DNA of 64,000 nt from contig NZ_WIQU01000065.1 of the NCBI RefSeq assembly GCF_015732285.1, positions 71,058-135,057 of the forward strand, read 5' to 3'. This document shows, piece after piece, positions 55,140 to 63,483 of the stretch (the first letter of the stretch is position 1; each line of letters opens with the position of its first letter). The stretch is from Pectinatus frisingensis (GTDB lineage: Bacteria; Bacillota; Negativicutes; Selenomonadales; Selenomonadaceae). Both the position numbers and the translations under genes were made by a program. A model generated the notes under the pieces. It ran no database searches and was not told where the DNA came from. It worked only from the letters and a program-made list of their open reading frames with translations.

Positions 55140-55889
55140 ATGAGTAATTGGGCATTGGCATTGACATATATATTGCCGACAATAGCGATAATTATTTCCT
55201 ATCGAGAAAGACTGGGTTTGGAAAGAGATATTATAATTGGCAGTATAAGGGCTGTAATCCAGCTTTCAATAATAGGTCTTATTCTGAAGTTCATATTTAG
55301 TTTAGATAATGTTTTTATCACTAGTTTAATTTTATTGATAATGGTTTATAATGCTACTTTAGTGGCAGCTAAAAGAGGTGAAAAAATAGTTCATGCTAAA
55401 AGAATATCTTTCGTATCAATATTATTATCTCTTATAATTACGTTAGGAGCACTGATATTGGTAAAAGCTATTTCTTATACACCTGGTGAAGCCATACCGA
55501 TAAGTGGTATGGTAGTCGGAAATTCAATGATTGCGTTAGGTGTTTTGTATAAAAATTTAGCTGACAGTTTTTTTGACAGACGTGACGAAGTTGAAGTTAA
55601 ATTATGTTTAGGAGCAAAGCCACGTGAAGCAGCCAGGGGACTTATCAGAAATAGTATTAAATTGGCTATGGCACCAACGGTTGATTCAATGAAGACTATG
55701 GGAATAGTTCAGCTGCCGGGTATGATGACAGGGCTTATATTGGCAGGAACAGCACCAGAAATAGCTATTAAATATCAAATTATGGTAATGTTCATGATAA
55801 CCGGTTCTGTTACTATAGCCGGATTTTCAGCCAGTTATTGGGCTTATCGCAGCTTTTTTAATGATAAAGCCCAATTGTACGATATATAA
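55140..55889 (+). CDS. fetB: FetB-like (UPF0014) membrane permease
   Basis: 249 residues, about seven helices. Family marks: IIGSIRAVIQLSIIGLIL near residue 35, MVVGNSMIALGVLYKNLADSF, VKLCLGAKPREAARGLIRNSIKLAMAPTVDSM (two segments) and MGIVQLPGMMTGLILAGTAP. ATG 55140 is preferred over the long upstream extension because it clears the fetA stop by 1 nt and has GGGAG upstream. Export of iron is inferred from E. coli FetAB and matches the other iron genes here. Confidence 0.88.
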   Translation: MSNWALALTYILPTIAIIISYRERLGLERDIIIGSIRAVIQLSIIGLILKFIFSLDNVFITSLILLIMVYNATLVAAKRGEKIVHAKRISFVSILLSLIITLGALILVKAISYTPGEAIPISGMVVGNSMIALGVLYKNLADSFFDRRDEVEVKLCLGAKPREAARGLIRNSIKLAMAPTVDSMKTMGIVQLPGMMTGLILAGTAPEIAIKYQIMVMFMITGSVTIAGFSASYWAYRSFFNDKAQLYDI

Positions 55890-55917
55890 TATATTTGATG
55901 AGGACGAACGTAATTAT

Positions 55918-55974
55918 ATAAATAAAGCGGACATCAAAAATTGAGTTTTTATTTTTGATGTCCGCTTTATTTAT
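55918..55974. terminator. Bidirectional terminator, fetB / thiE
   Basis: Perfect 23-bp stem (55918-55940 with 55952-55974) and 11-nt loop between convergent operons. Confidence 0.93.
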
Positions 55975-55996
55975 CAATAGATACTTGAATATTTTG

Positions 55997-56659
55997 TTAA
56001 TCAAACATGTGAGAAAAAATTTTTCCCCGTAGACGTTTGACCTTTTCTTTTATATTATCAGTAGTTACAATATCACTTACAATAGCTATGGTTTTTGTCC
56101 CTGCTTGGATGATTTCGTCGATATTTTGTTCTTTTATTCCACCAATTGCTACCAAGGGCAATTGAGAATGCTTTATGGAGTAATTAAGATATGTCAAACC
56201 TACTGGTTCGGCATTGGGTTTAGTAGATGTGGAATGAATGGGACCGACACCGATATAGTCAATATATCTTTTTAATCCATTGGCATGCTCGAGTTGCTCA
56301 GAATTATGCGTTGATAAGCCGATTATTTTATCATTACCAAGTATTCTTCTGACAGTTCGTGCAGGTAAATCAGATTGGCCGATATGTACACCATCAGCAT
56401 CAACAGCTAGTGCCAAATCAATAAAATCATCAATGATAAAAATACCACCGGCTTGTTTTATCATATCACGCAAGATGAGACATTCCTCATATCGCGAAAG
56501 TGCATCTTTTTCTTTTTCGCGATATTGAATGAATTTTATGCCTCCATCAAGCATTTCACGGACAACCTCAATATTATCACGGCCATTTGATAGATTTTCA
56601 GCAGTTATTCCGTAAATTCCTGTATTAAAGAAAGTTTCCATACCTGCTCTTAAATTCAT
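55997..56659 (-). CDS. thiE: Thiamine phosphate synthase
   Basis: 220-residue TIM-barrel enzyme joining HMP pyrophosphate and the thiazole phosphate. FIQYREKEKDALSRY (about 43-57, pyrophosphate contact), FIIDDFIDLALAVDADGVHIGQSD (two segments, about 75-97), GVGPIHSTSTKPNA (about 137-150) and VAIGGI are diagnostic. It lies 220 nt after thiH behind AGGAGG, at the end of the thi operon. Confidence 0.95.
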   Translation of the reverse strand: MNLRAGMETFFNTGIYGITAENLSNGRDNIEVVREMLDGGIKFIQYREKEKDALSRYEECLILRDMIKQAGGIFIIDDFIDLALAVDADGVHIGQSDLPARTVRRILGNDKIIGLSTHNSEQLEHANGLKRYIDYIGVGPIHSTSTKPNAEPVGLTYLNYSIKHSQLPLVAIGGIKEQNIDEIIQAGTKTIAIVSDIVTTDNIKEKVKRLRGKIFSHMFD

Positions 56660-56879
56660 ATAAATATCCTCCTGGGTGACTTGATAGTATATGATGATAA
56701 ATTGTATAATATTTTTATATTTCGCGTACAGGAGAAATATTCCTGCATATATTTTGATTTAATACAATCATTTCACGTTTATCGTGTTAATGATAAAAAC
56801 GGTGAAATTTATTTGCAGAAAAATATATTCATTATTTATGCAGGCAGAATTAAAAAATACTGCTTTTGATCAATTGTGG

Positions 56880-57992
56880 TTAAATCAAGGTCTGCCAATC
56901 TTTATACACCGGCTGATAACCTTGCGCGTAAAGCATTTTAGCCATTTGCGGGATAGAACGTTCATCAGAAATTTTAAACTGTCCGCCATCATCCCCCTTT
57001 GTATGGCCACCTACAGCCACTGTAACGCCGCCGGATATTTTTGTTATGCCTATTTTAATAAGATTATCACGCATTTGTGGCTTTTCACGGGTTGAAAGTG
57101 TCAGCCCGGCCCTCGGCAGGAATATTCTCAGAGCCGTTATATATTGGACAAGGTCATGATCATTAACTAATGAGAGTGGTTTATAATCTGCTGAACAAGG
57201 ACAAATTCTCGGTGTAGAAACAGCTATTTCTACTTCTTTGTATTTATGTTGGAGATAGTCGGCATGAATACCTGTAAAAAAGGCTTCTTCGCGCCATTCA
57301 TTAAGTCCCAGTAACGCTCCAATATTTACATTTCTCATGCCGGCCCGACAGGCACGTTCCGGGGCATCAAGGCGAAATTCATAATTTGCCTTTGGCCCGC
57401 CTGGATGAAGTGATTGATAAACTTTTTTGTTATAGCATTCCTGAAACATGGTCATACCATCTACACCGGCTTGTACGGCACGATTATAATCGGCTTGGGA
57501 AAATGAATATACTTCAATGGCAATGCTGTCAAAATAATCATGCAGAACCTGTACAGCTTCCAGAATATAATCCACTGGACTGTATTTTTGTGATTCACCG
57601 GTCAATATCAATATGTTGCGTAAACCGGTTTGGGCAATATTGGCGGCTTCTATTTTTATTTCATCCATGTTTAAACAGCGGCGGCTAATGGTATTTTTGT
57701 GATTAAATCCACAATAAACGCAAAGATTATCGCAATAATCAGCAATGTACATTGGTGTGAATAGCTGCATGGTATAGCCAAAGTTTTTGATTGTTTCATA
57801 ACGCGAACGCTGTGCCATTTCTTCCAAGCAATCTTGTGCCGCAGGAGATAATAGTACAAGAAAATCTTTGCGTGTTAGATGCTCCTTGGACAATGTCTGC
57901 TGTACAGTCTGCGGTGTGACATGGGCAAAAAAATCTTTAAAATCAAGATGATTGTAAAATTGTTTTTCTGCTAAAAAATTTTCGGAAGACAT
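56880..57992 (-). CDS. thiH: 2-iminoacetate synthase ThiH
   Basis: 370-residue radical SAM enzyme that cleaves tyrosine to dehydroglycine for thiazole synthesis, the anaerobic alternative to the oxygen-using ThiO. The cluster motif is CDNLCVYCGF (CxxxCxxC, about 86-95), followed by NILILTGES. ATG 57992 (AAGGAGG upstream) is chosen over an earlier in-frame ATG at 58040 that lies inside thiG. It ends with VYKDWQTLI, a typical ThiH tail. Confidence 0.95.
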   Translation of the reverse strand: MSSENFLAEKQFYNHLDFKDFFAHVTPQTVQQTLSKEHLTRKDFLVLLSPAAQDCLEEMAQRSRYETIKNFGYTMQLFTPMYIADYCDNLCVYCGFNHKNTISRRCLNMDEIKIEAANIAQTGLRNILILTGESQKYSPVDYILEAVQVLHDYFDSIAIEVYSFSQADYNRAVQAGVDGMTMFQECYNKKVYQSLHPGGPKANYEFRLDAPERACRAGMRNVNIGALLGLNEWREEAFFTGIHADYLQHKYKEVEIAVSTPRICPCSADYKPLSLVNDHDLVQYITALRIFLPRAGLTLSTREKPQMRDNLIKIGITKISGGVTVAVGGHTKGDDGGQFKISDERSIPQMAKMLYAQGYQPVYKDWQTLI

Positions 57993-57993
57993 T

Positions 57994-58791
57994 TTAATTT
58001 GCCTCCTTACGTAGAAAACCAGTAAGCGGTGATGAAGCACTTGCTCTTATGGATGATGTGCGTCCCATACCGGCAAGAAAAGCAATCCTTCCAGCTTTAA
58101 CGGCTAAAGAGAAAGCGGCTGCCATTTGCTGGGGGGCATTTGCAGTGGCAACAGCCGTATTAGTTAAAATAGCGGCGGCGCCCAATTCCATGCATTCAGC
58201 AGCTTCAGATGGTTTGCCGATACCGGCATCCACAATTATAGGAAGATCGATTTCGTCAATGATTATTTTTAGTAATTCTTTGGTACGCAGCCCTCGATTT
58301 GAACCGATCGGAGCGGCTAACGGCATTATGGCAGCTGCCCCTGCGTCAGCTAAATGTTTGGCGGTCATTAAATCAGGACTGATATAAGGTAGCACAGTGA
58401 ATCCTTCTTTAACCAGTAGTTGAGTTGCTTTGAGTGTTTCTTGGTTATCTGGCAGAAGATAGCGGTTATCAGCGATAACTTCAATTTTTATCCAGTCACC
58501 GCAGCCCATGGCTTTAGATAAATGGGCAATGCGAATAGCCTCATCGGCAGTTCTGGCACCGGAGGTATTTGGCATTAAAATAACATCATCAGGAATATAA
58601 TCGAGGATGTTTTCTGATTGGGAATGTTCATTGGCACGTCTTAATGCTACTGTTACCACCGCTGCATCACCGGCGTGGATGATAGCAGGCATTTTTTTGT
58701 TATTGGGAAATTTTCCTGTACCAATGAGCAATCTGCTTTTAAGAATTTTTTTCCCGATTATTAGTTTATCATCATTCATCATTTGAATCAT
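57994..58791 (-). CDS. thiG: Thiazole synthase
   Basis: 265-residue TIM-barrel enzyme that builds the thiazole ring from DXP, dehydroglycine and ThiS thiocarboxylate. [13 protein letters not shown] near 20, the Schiff-base Lys region IKIEVI (about 98), [11 protein letters not shown] and [23 protein letters not shown] (two segments) are typical. The start ATG 58791 overlaps the thiS stop by 4 nt; 58782 and 58779 are alternative ATGs. Confidence 0.95.
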   Translation of the reverse strand: MIQMMNDDKLIIGKKILKSRLLIGTGKFPNNKKMPAIIHAGDAAVVTVALRRANEHSQSENILDYIPDDVILMPNTSGARTADEAIRIAHLSKAMGCGDWIKIEVIADNRYLLPDNQETLKATQLLVKEGFTVLPYISPDLMTAKHLADAGAAAIMPLAAPIGSNRGLRTKELLKIIIDEIDLPIIVDAGIGKPSEAAECMELGAAAILTNTAVATANAPQQMAAAFSLAVKAGRIAFLAGMGRTSSIRASASSPLTGFLRKEAN

Positions 58792-58994
58792 TTTGAACCG
58801 CCCCCCATAAAAGTTACGATTTCCAGAGTGTCATTTTCTTTGAAAAATGTTGTAGACCAAGCTGTTTTATCTACGATCATTTCGTTAAGTTCAACGACGG
58901 CACGTCCATTACTGAGTTTGCGCTCCTGCATTATAGTGAGAATAGTGGTCTTGTCAGTAACTGATGTAGATTTGCCATTAATTAATATTTGCAA
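58788..58994 (-). CDS. thiS: Sulfur carrier protein ThiS with two extra C-terminal residues
   Basis: 68-residue ubiquitin-like carrier that delivers sulfur to ThiG as a C-terminal thiocarboxylate. It starts [29 protein letters not shown] is typical. The chain ends FMGGGSK, so Ser-Lys follow the Gly-Gly that must be free for activation. Processing or a different acceptor end would be required, or the extra codons are a by-product of the overlap with thiG. No thiF adenylyltransferase is in the operon. First gene after the TPP riboswitch. Confidence 0.9.
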   Translation of the reverse strand: MQILINGKSTSVTDKTTILTIMQERKLSNGRAVVELNEMIVDKTAWSTTFFKENDTLEIVTFMGGGSK

Positions 58995-59023
58995 AATGAT
59001 AAATCTCCCTTTTAAATTTAGAA

Positions 59024-59056
59024 TAAAAAAACGCCTATCCTGATAAGGATAGACGC
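59024..59056 (-). terminator. TPP riboswitch expression-platform terminator
   Basis: Minus-strand stem GCGTCTATCC / GGATAGGCGT with a short loop and a seven-T run, between the aptamer and thiS. Confidence 0.88.
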
Positions 59057-59078
59057 ATACTTGTTAGTAAGTCGAAAA

Positions 59079-59164
59079 GCTCCCTCCGCAGGCATTATCC
59101 CGATCAGGTAAAAGGTCAGGTACTAACAGTCCTTTCTCAGCCACTTGCATAGAGGCTCCCTTGC
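59079..59164 (-). promoter_or_regulatory. TPP riboswitch (THI element)
   Basis: On the minus strand: AAGGGAGC..., GGCTGAGA, then ACCTGATCGGGATAATGCC and TGCGGAGGGAGC, matching the conserved THI-box halves (CUGAGA; ACCUGAUCUGGAUAAUGCCAGCGGAGGGA). It precedes thiSGHE, giving thiamine pyrophosphate feedback. Confidence 0.95.
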
Positions 59165-59182
59165 TGATATTCTATTAGGATC

Positions 59183-59211
59183 ATTGTAAAGCGATTAAAT
59201 GGTTTTGTCAA
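59183..59211 (-). promoter_or_regulatory. Promoter of the thi operon
   Basis: Minus-strand -35 TTGACA (59206-59211), 17-nt spacer, -10 TACAAT (59183-59188), about 20 nt before the aptamer. Confidence 0.85.
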
Positions 59212-59356
59212 ATACTTATACTGGAGAATTAAAAAATAATAGGAATTTTTGCTATTATTTTATTGATAAACTTCATTATTTTAGGGATAATTGCAATATG
59301 TTTTTATAAATTTAAATAAAAAAATAAATTTTTATAGAAAATATTAAATATAAGTA

Positions 59357-59462
59357 TTGACCTTTATAAACCTCTATGATATTATAATGCCAAAGATAGT
59401 TCGATTGAGGCAATGCAGCCGAAAAATACTAATTAATTAAGTGTTTTTCGGCTTTTTTTATG
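59357..59462 (+). promoter_or_regulatory. Promoter and attenuator-like leader of the amino acid ABC operon
   Basis: -35 TTGACC (59357-59362), 17-nt spacer, TATTAT (59380-59385; an overlapping TATAAT at 59383). A short leader follows, then the hairpin GCCGAAAAATACT / AGTGTTTTTCGGC (about 59419-59452) and a seven-T run, all before the first gene. This is the build of a regulated terminator. Upstream TTCG...CGAA and GGC...GCC pairings could make an antiterminator. No known riboswitch class was recognised. Confidence 0.6.
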
Positions 59463-59487
59463 CAAAGTATACTAAGGAGGAGTTTTA

Positions 59488-60279
59488 ATGAAAGTAAAAA
59501 AAATCATGGCGGCATTAGCTGTATCAGCACTTGCCGTGGTAATGCTGGCCGGCTGCGGCAGTACGGAAAAAGAGTCGGCATCAAGTACTGAATCATCGGC
59601 AGATAAAGTTTATACAATTGCCTGTGATGCTAAGTATGCACCGTTTTCAATGGAAGTTGATGGAAAATATAAAGGCATTGATGTTGAGCTATTAGATGCA
59701 ATTGCTAAAGAAGAAGGTTTTAAATATAATTTAAAACCAATGGATTTCAGCGGAATTATTCCGGGACTTGTATCAGGACAGCTTGATGGTGCTATAGCAG
59801 GTATCACAATTACTGATGAACGCAAAAAAACAGTGGATTTTTCTGATCCTTATATCAAATCAGGTTCATCTATAGTAGTAAACAAGGATAATACAAGTAT
59901 TAATAAATTAGCTGATATAACAGGTAAAACGGTAGCCGTAAAAAAAGGTACCACTGGGGCTAAGTTTGTTGAAGATAACAAGGATAAATACAATTTAAAT
60001 ATAACTTACTATGATGATTCACCAGGAATGATGATGGCAGTTGCTAATGGTAATGCAGACTTTTTATTGGAAGATTATCCGGTCATTTCTTATCAGATAA
60101 AAATAGGTGAACAAGCCAAGCTTCGTGTCGCAGTTGAAGATGTTAATGATAATCCACCACAGTACGGTTTTGCAGTTAAAAAGGGAAGCAATGCTGATTT
60201 ACTTAAAATGTTTAATGAAGGATTAAAGAAGATCAAGGACAATGGGACATATGATAAAATTATAAAACAATATCAGTAA
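59488..60279 (+). CDS. Polar amino acid ABC transporter, substrate-binding lipoprotein
   Basis: 263 residues. Lipoprotein signal with lipobox VVMLAGCGS (Cys about 23), a Ser/Glu-rich linker, then a family 3 binding fold: KYAPFSMEVDGKYKGIDVELLDAIA (two segments), IAGITITDERKKTVDFSDPY (amino-acid contact), VKKGTTGAKF and the C-terminal IKDNGTYDKIIKQY. Probable ligand Gln, Glu, Arg or cystine; the class is clear but the ligand is not. AAGGAGG precedes the ATG. Confidence 0.92.
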   Translation: MKVKKIMAALAVSALAVVMLAGCGSTEKESASSTESSADKVYTIACDAKYAPFSMEVDGKYKGIDVELLDAIAKEEGFKYNLKPMDFSGIIPGLVSGQLDGAIAGITITDERKKTVDFSDPYIKSGSSIVVNKDNTSINKLADITGKTVAVKKGTTGAKFVEDNKDKYNLNITYYDDSPGMMMAVANGNADFLLEDYPVISYQIKIGEQAKLRVAVEDVNDNPPQYGFAVKKGSNADLLKMFNEGLKKIKDNGTYDKIIKQYQ

Positions 60280-60306
60280 AACATAGTAAATAAATAGTGA
60301 AATCCG

Positions 60307-60340
60307 GCGGATGGAGGAATCCATCCGCTGCTTTTTACTT
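60307..60340 (+). other. Intra-operon hairpin, possible partial terminator
   Basis: Stem GCGGATGG / CCATCCGC (60307-60314, 60321-60328) followed by a modest T-run (CTTTTT). Placed between binding-protein and permease genes, it could keep binding-protein mRNA in excess, as is common in such operons. Confidence 0.6.
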
Positions 60341-60354
60341 ATGAGGGATAAAAT

Positions 60355-61020
60355 ATGAATGACTATTTTTCTTTATTAATTGAATGTTTACCATCCTTAC
60401 TTGCTGGCCTTAAAATTACGATGATAATGGCTGGTGCTTCACTTATTTTAGCATTTATCGTTGGCTTGATTTTGGCGATATTTGCATTGTCAAAAATAAA
60501 AATATTGGAAATTTTTTATACGGCCTATGTTTATATAGTGAGAGGCATACCAGTAATGATCTTTGGGTTGTTTTTGTTTTTTGGCGTAGGCGCATTGCTC
60601 AATATAAAGTTTGATCCGCTGCTGGCCAGTATTATTACTTTGACAATTAATGCCAGTGCATATTTGGCAGAGATTTTCCGCGGTGGGATAAAGGCTGTTG
60701 ATATAGGGCAAATTGAAGCAGCCAGGAGTTTGGGACTTGGCTATTTCCGTACTATGGCCTTAGTAGTTATTCCACAGGCTGTAAAAATAATGATTCCGCC
60801 AATAATAAATCAGTTTATTACTACGCTCAAGGATACTTCAATCCTTTCGGTTATCAGCGTACGTGAATTGACAATGAATTCACAGATAATAATTGCCCGC
60901 AATTATCGTCCTTTTGAGGTTTATTCCTATGCTGCTGTTATGTATCTGATAGTAATAGTTCTTTTGTCAATTTTGGCCAAATATGTGGAAAGGAGTCTGC
61001 AGCATGGAAAAAATAATTGA
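60355..61020 (+). CDS. Amino acid ABC transporter permease (HisM/GlnP type)
   Basis: 221-residue inner-membrane permease with about five helices. [21 protein letters not shown]-type segment near 60 (RGIP motif), the cytoplasmic EAA loop [22 protein letters not shown] (about 120-141) and [17 protein letters not shown] are diagnostic. The 3' end overlaps the ATPase gene by 17 nt. Confidence 0.93.
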   Translation: MNDYFSLLIECLPSLLAGLKITMIMAGASLILAFIVGLILAIFALSKIKILEIFYTAYVYIVRGIPVMIFGLFLFFGVGALLNIKFDPLLASIITLTINASAYLAEIFRGGIKAVDIGQIEAARSLGLGYFRTMALVVIPQAVKIMIPPIINQFITTLKDTSILSVISVRELTMNSQIIIARNYRPFEVYSYAAVMYLIVIVLLSILAKYVERSLQHGKNN

Positions 61021-61747
61021 AGTAAAAAATTTGTTTAAATCTTATGGAGATTTATCAGTGTTGAAGGATATTTCCTTTTCGGTGGAAAAGGGAGAAGTGC
61101 TGTGTATTATCGGACCTTCCGGTTCGGGTAAAAGTACATTGCTGCGCTGCCTGAATCGCTTGGAAGAGATACAGTCTGGTGACATAGAAATATTTGGGAC
61201 AAATCTTACTAAAGTAAAAAATATAAATAAGTTTAGGGAAAAAATTGGCATGGTATTTCAGTTATTTAATCTTTTTCCCAATTATAATGTCGAAAAAAAT
61301 ATAATACTGGCTCCGGTTCAGCTGGGAATTTTAAATAAACATCAGGCAGCCGAAAAAGTAGGAGAACTGCTTCAAAAAGTCGGTCTGGAGGAAAAGAGAA
61401 ATGTTTATCCTGATACTTTGTCCGGTGGGCAAAAACAGCGTATCGCCATTGCTCGTGCATTAGCGATGAATCCCAGTATAATGTTGTTTGATGAACCAAC
61501 GTCGGCGCTTGATCCGGAAATGGTCGGAGAAGTTTTAAAAGTAATGCGTTCTTTGGCAGAATCAGGTATGACAATGGTAGTTGTTACACATGAGATGAAT
61601 TTTGCCAGAGAAGTTGCCAATCGGGTAATATTTATGGCAGATGGTTATATTGTGGAGGAAAATAAACCGGATAAAATATTTACAAATCCGGACAATGAAA
61701 GAACACAGGCATTTTTAAGCTCGGTATTAAAACCGTTGGATAGCTGA
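61004..61747 (+). CDS. Amino acid ABC transporter ATPase (GlnQ type)
   Basis: 247 residues; Walker [16 protein letters not shown] (about 36-50), Q loop [13 protein letters not shown], signature [16 protein letters not shown], Walker [20 protein letters not shown], switch His [16 protein letters not shown] 61004 is used because the longer upstream frame lies inside the permease gene and GGAG sits before it. Confidence 0.94.
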   Translation: MEKIIEVKNLFKSYGDLSVLKDISFSVEKGEVLCIIGPSGSGKSTLLRCLNRLEEIQSGDIEIFGTNLTKVKNINKFREKIGMVFQLFNLFPNYNVEKNIILAPVQLGILNKHQAAEKVGELLQKVGLEEKRNVYPDTLSGGQKQRIAIARALAMNPSIMLFDEPTSALDPEMVGEVLKVMRSLAESGMTMVVVTHEMNFAREVANRVIFMADGYIVEENKPDKIFTNPDNERTQAFLSSVLKPLDS

Positions 61748-61882
61748 TATGGTTATTGTTTGTCCGGTTAAAGAATATGAAATCGCCAAATGAATTATAC
61801 GTAATTATTGCTGATGAATATGGGGCGGTTATGTGTTACAATATAGCAATGTATTATTTGTTTTAAAGGAGAATCATATTTT

Positions 61883-62761
61883 ATGAATGACCGGTTAAAA
61901 GGATTTTTGCTCATTATTATGGGAACAGTATTATGGGGTGCTGCCGGTGTAGTGGTACAGTATTTACTGCAAGAAAAAATGTTTGCAGCGGGCTGGCTGA
62001 CAATAATCAGACTTATTTGCGGTGGGGCAGTTTTGCTGACGGTCGATAAGATGATTTATCATAGTCAGCTTTCGTCTATATGGTGGAGCCCATATAAAAA
62101 GGATATAATTATTTTTAGTGCATTTGGAATGCTAATGACACAATATACATATATTTGTGCTATTAGCTATAGTAATGCGGCTACGGCAACAATTTTGCAG
62201 TATCTTATGCCTATAGTTGTTTTATTGTATGTTTTAATAGTCGAACGGCGCAGGCCGATGATAAGAGAAAGTTTATGTCTGATTATGGCACTAGTGGGAA
62301 CTTTTTTATTGGTTACGAAGGGAACTTTTAGTCGTTTAGCGATTTCGCAAACTGCACTGTTTTGGGGATTGATTTCAGCTTTTGCGGCTGCCATATATAC
62401 GCTGCAGCCAAGAAAAATGCTGCAAAAGTACCACTCTTCATTGGTTGTTGGCTGGGGAATGTTCATAGGAGGAGTATTGCTGTCATTTTTTCAGTCACCA
62501 TTCGCCTTTCAGGGGATTTTTGATTTTAAGGCGGCTGCAGGGGTGTTGTTTGTTGTAATTTGTGGTACGGTGATATCTTTTTGGTCATATATAGAAAGTA
62601 CTAAATATTTATATCCCACAGAGGTCGCCGCGATGGCATCTATTGAGCCTTTTTCTTCTGTGGTATTGTCGGTTATATTTATGAATGTGATTTTTGGCTG
62701 GCCGGAAATAATTGGCAGTATATTGATTGTTGGTACAGTATTTATATTAGCACAAAAATAA
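61883..62761 (+). CDS. DMT-superfamily EamA transporter
   Basis: 292 residues with ten hydrophobic helices formed by two EamA repeats (about 5-140 and 150-290). GTVLWGAAGVVVQYLL opens repeat 1; SNAATATILQYLMPIVVLLY and VAAMASIEPFSSVVLSVIF are the conserved repeat ends. Family members export amino acids or metabolites; the substrate is unknown. AAAGGAG precedes ATG 61883. It is separately transcribed from the ABC operon and closed by a strong terminator. Confidence 0.88.
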   Translation: MNDRLKGFLLIIMGTVLWGAAGVVVQYLLQEKMFAAGWLTIIRLICGGAVLLTVDKMIYHSQLSSIWWSPYKKDIIIFSAFGMLMTQYTYICAISYSNAATATILQYLMPIVVLLYVLIVERRRPMIRESLCLIMALVGTFLLVTKGTFSRLAISQTALFWGLISAFAAAIYTLQPRKMLQKYHSSLVVGWGMFIGGVLLSFFQSPFAFQGIFDFKAAAGVLFVVICGTVISFWSYIESTKYLYPTEVAAMASIEPFSSVVLSVIFMNVIFGWPEIIGSILIVGTVFILAQK

Positions 62762-62780
62762 TATTATAATAATTTTGATA

Positions 62781-62840
62781 AAATAAATCCAGAAAAAAGA
62801 CATTTTGTTTTAATTTATTGTCTTTTTTCTGGATTTATTT
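62781..62840 (+). terminator. Terminator after the EamA gene
   Basis: Perfect 22-bp stem (62781-62802 with 62819-62840), 16-nt loop and T-rich tail. Confidence 0.92.
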
Positions 62841-62909
62841 TATTTTTTAATGTAAAATCATATATTAATATAAACTTATAGATTAAGTGAATTGGCAGGG
62901 TGAATAATT

Positions 62910-63440
62910 ATGAAGCATGTGCTTTCAGTTCTAGTGAATAATCAGCCAGGTGTGTTGTTACGTGTAGTCGGTATGTTTTCACGACGTTCGTTTAATATCG
63001 ATAGTTTATCGGTAGGAGTTACACAGCCAAATAAGTATTCAAGGATTACAATTTTTTTCCAGGGAGAATCCTACATTGTTGATCAGATCATCAAACAGTT
63101 GGGCAAAATTCCTGATGTGGCAGCAGTACAATTACATAATCCTGAAACAGCTGTGTATCGGGGAATGACACTCATAAAAATAAGGGCTAATGATACTAAT
63201 CGGCTGGATGTATTAAAAATAGCCGAACTATTTCGTGCCCATGTAATTGATGTACAAAAAACAACGTTGATTTTTGAAATAACCGGACAGGACGAAAAAG
63301 TATCGGCATTGCTGCAATTGTTGACACCGTATGGGATTTTAGAGGTGATACGGACCGGACAAGTAGCATTAGAACGGGGAGAAAAGACTATTTTTAACTG
63401 TGCAGGGAAAACAGCCTTTTACAGCAAAAATTTGCTTTAA
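62910..63440 (+). CDS. ilvN: Acetolactate synthase small (regulatory) subunit
   Basis: 176 residues. N-terminal ACT domain VLVNNQPGVLLRVVGMFSRR (about 7-26) with the valine-sensing NQPGVL, RRSFNIDSLSVG, and a C-terminal ALS_ss domain (ALLQLLTPYGILEVIRTGQVALERG). It controls the catalytic subunit encoded just downstream. Here ilvN precedes ilvB, the reverse of the common ilvBN order. Confidence 0.95.
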   Translation: MKHVLSVLVNNQPGVLLRVVGMFSRRSFNIDSLSVGVTQPNKYSRITIFFQGESYIVDQIIKQLGKIPDVAAVQLHNPETAVYRGMTLIKIRANDTNRLDVLKIAELFRAHVIDVQKTTLIFEITGQDEKVSALLQLLTPYGILEVIRTGQVALERGEKTIFNCAGKTAFYSKNLL

Positions 63441-63483
63441 TCAGGTTAATAATAATGTATTAAAAATATTGAGGTAGATATAT

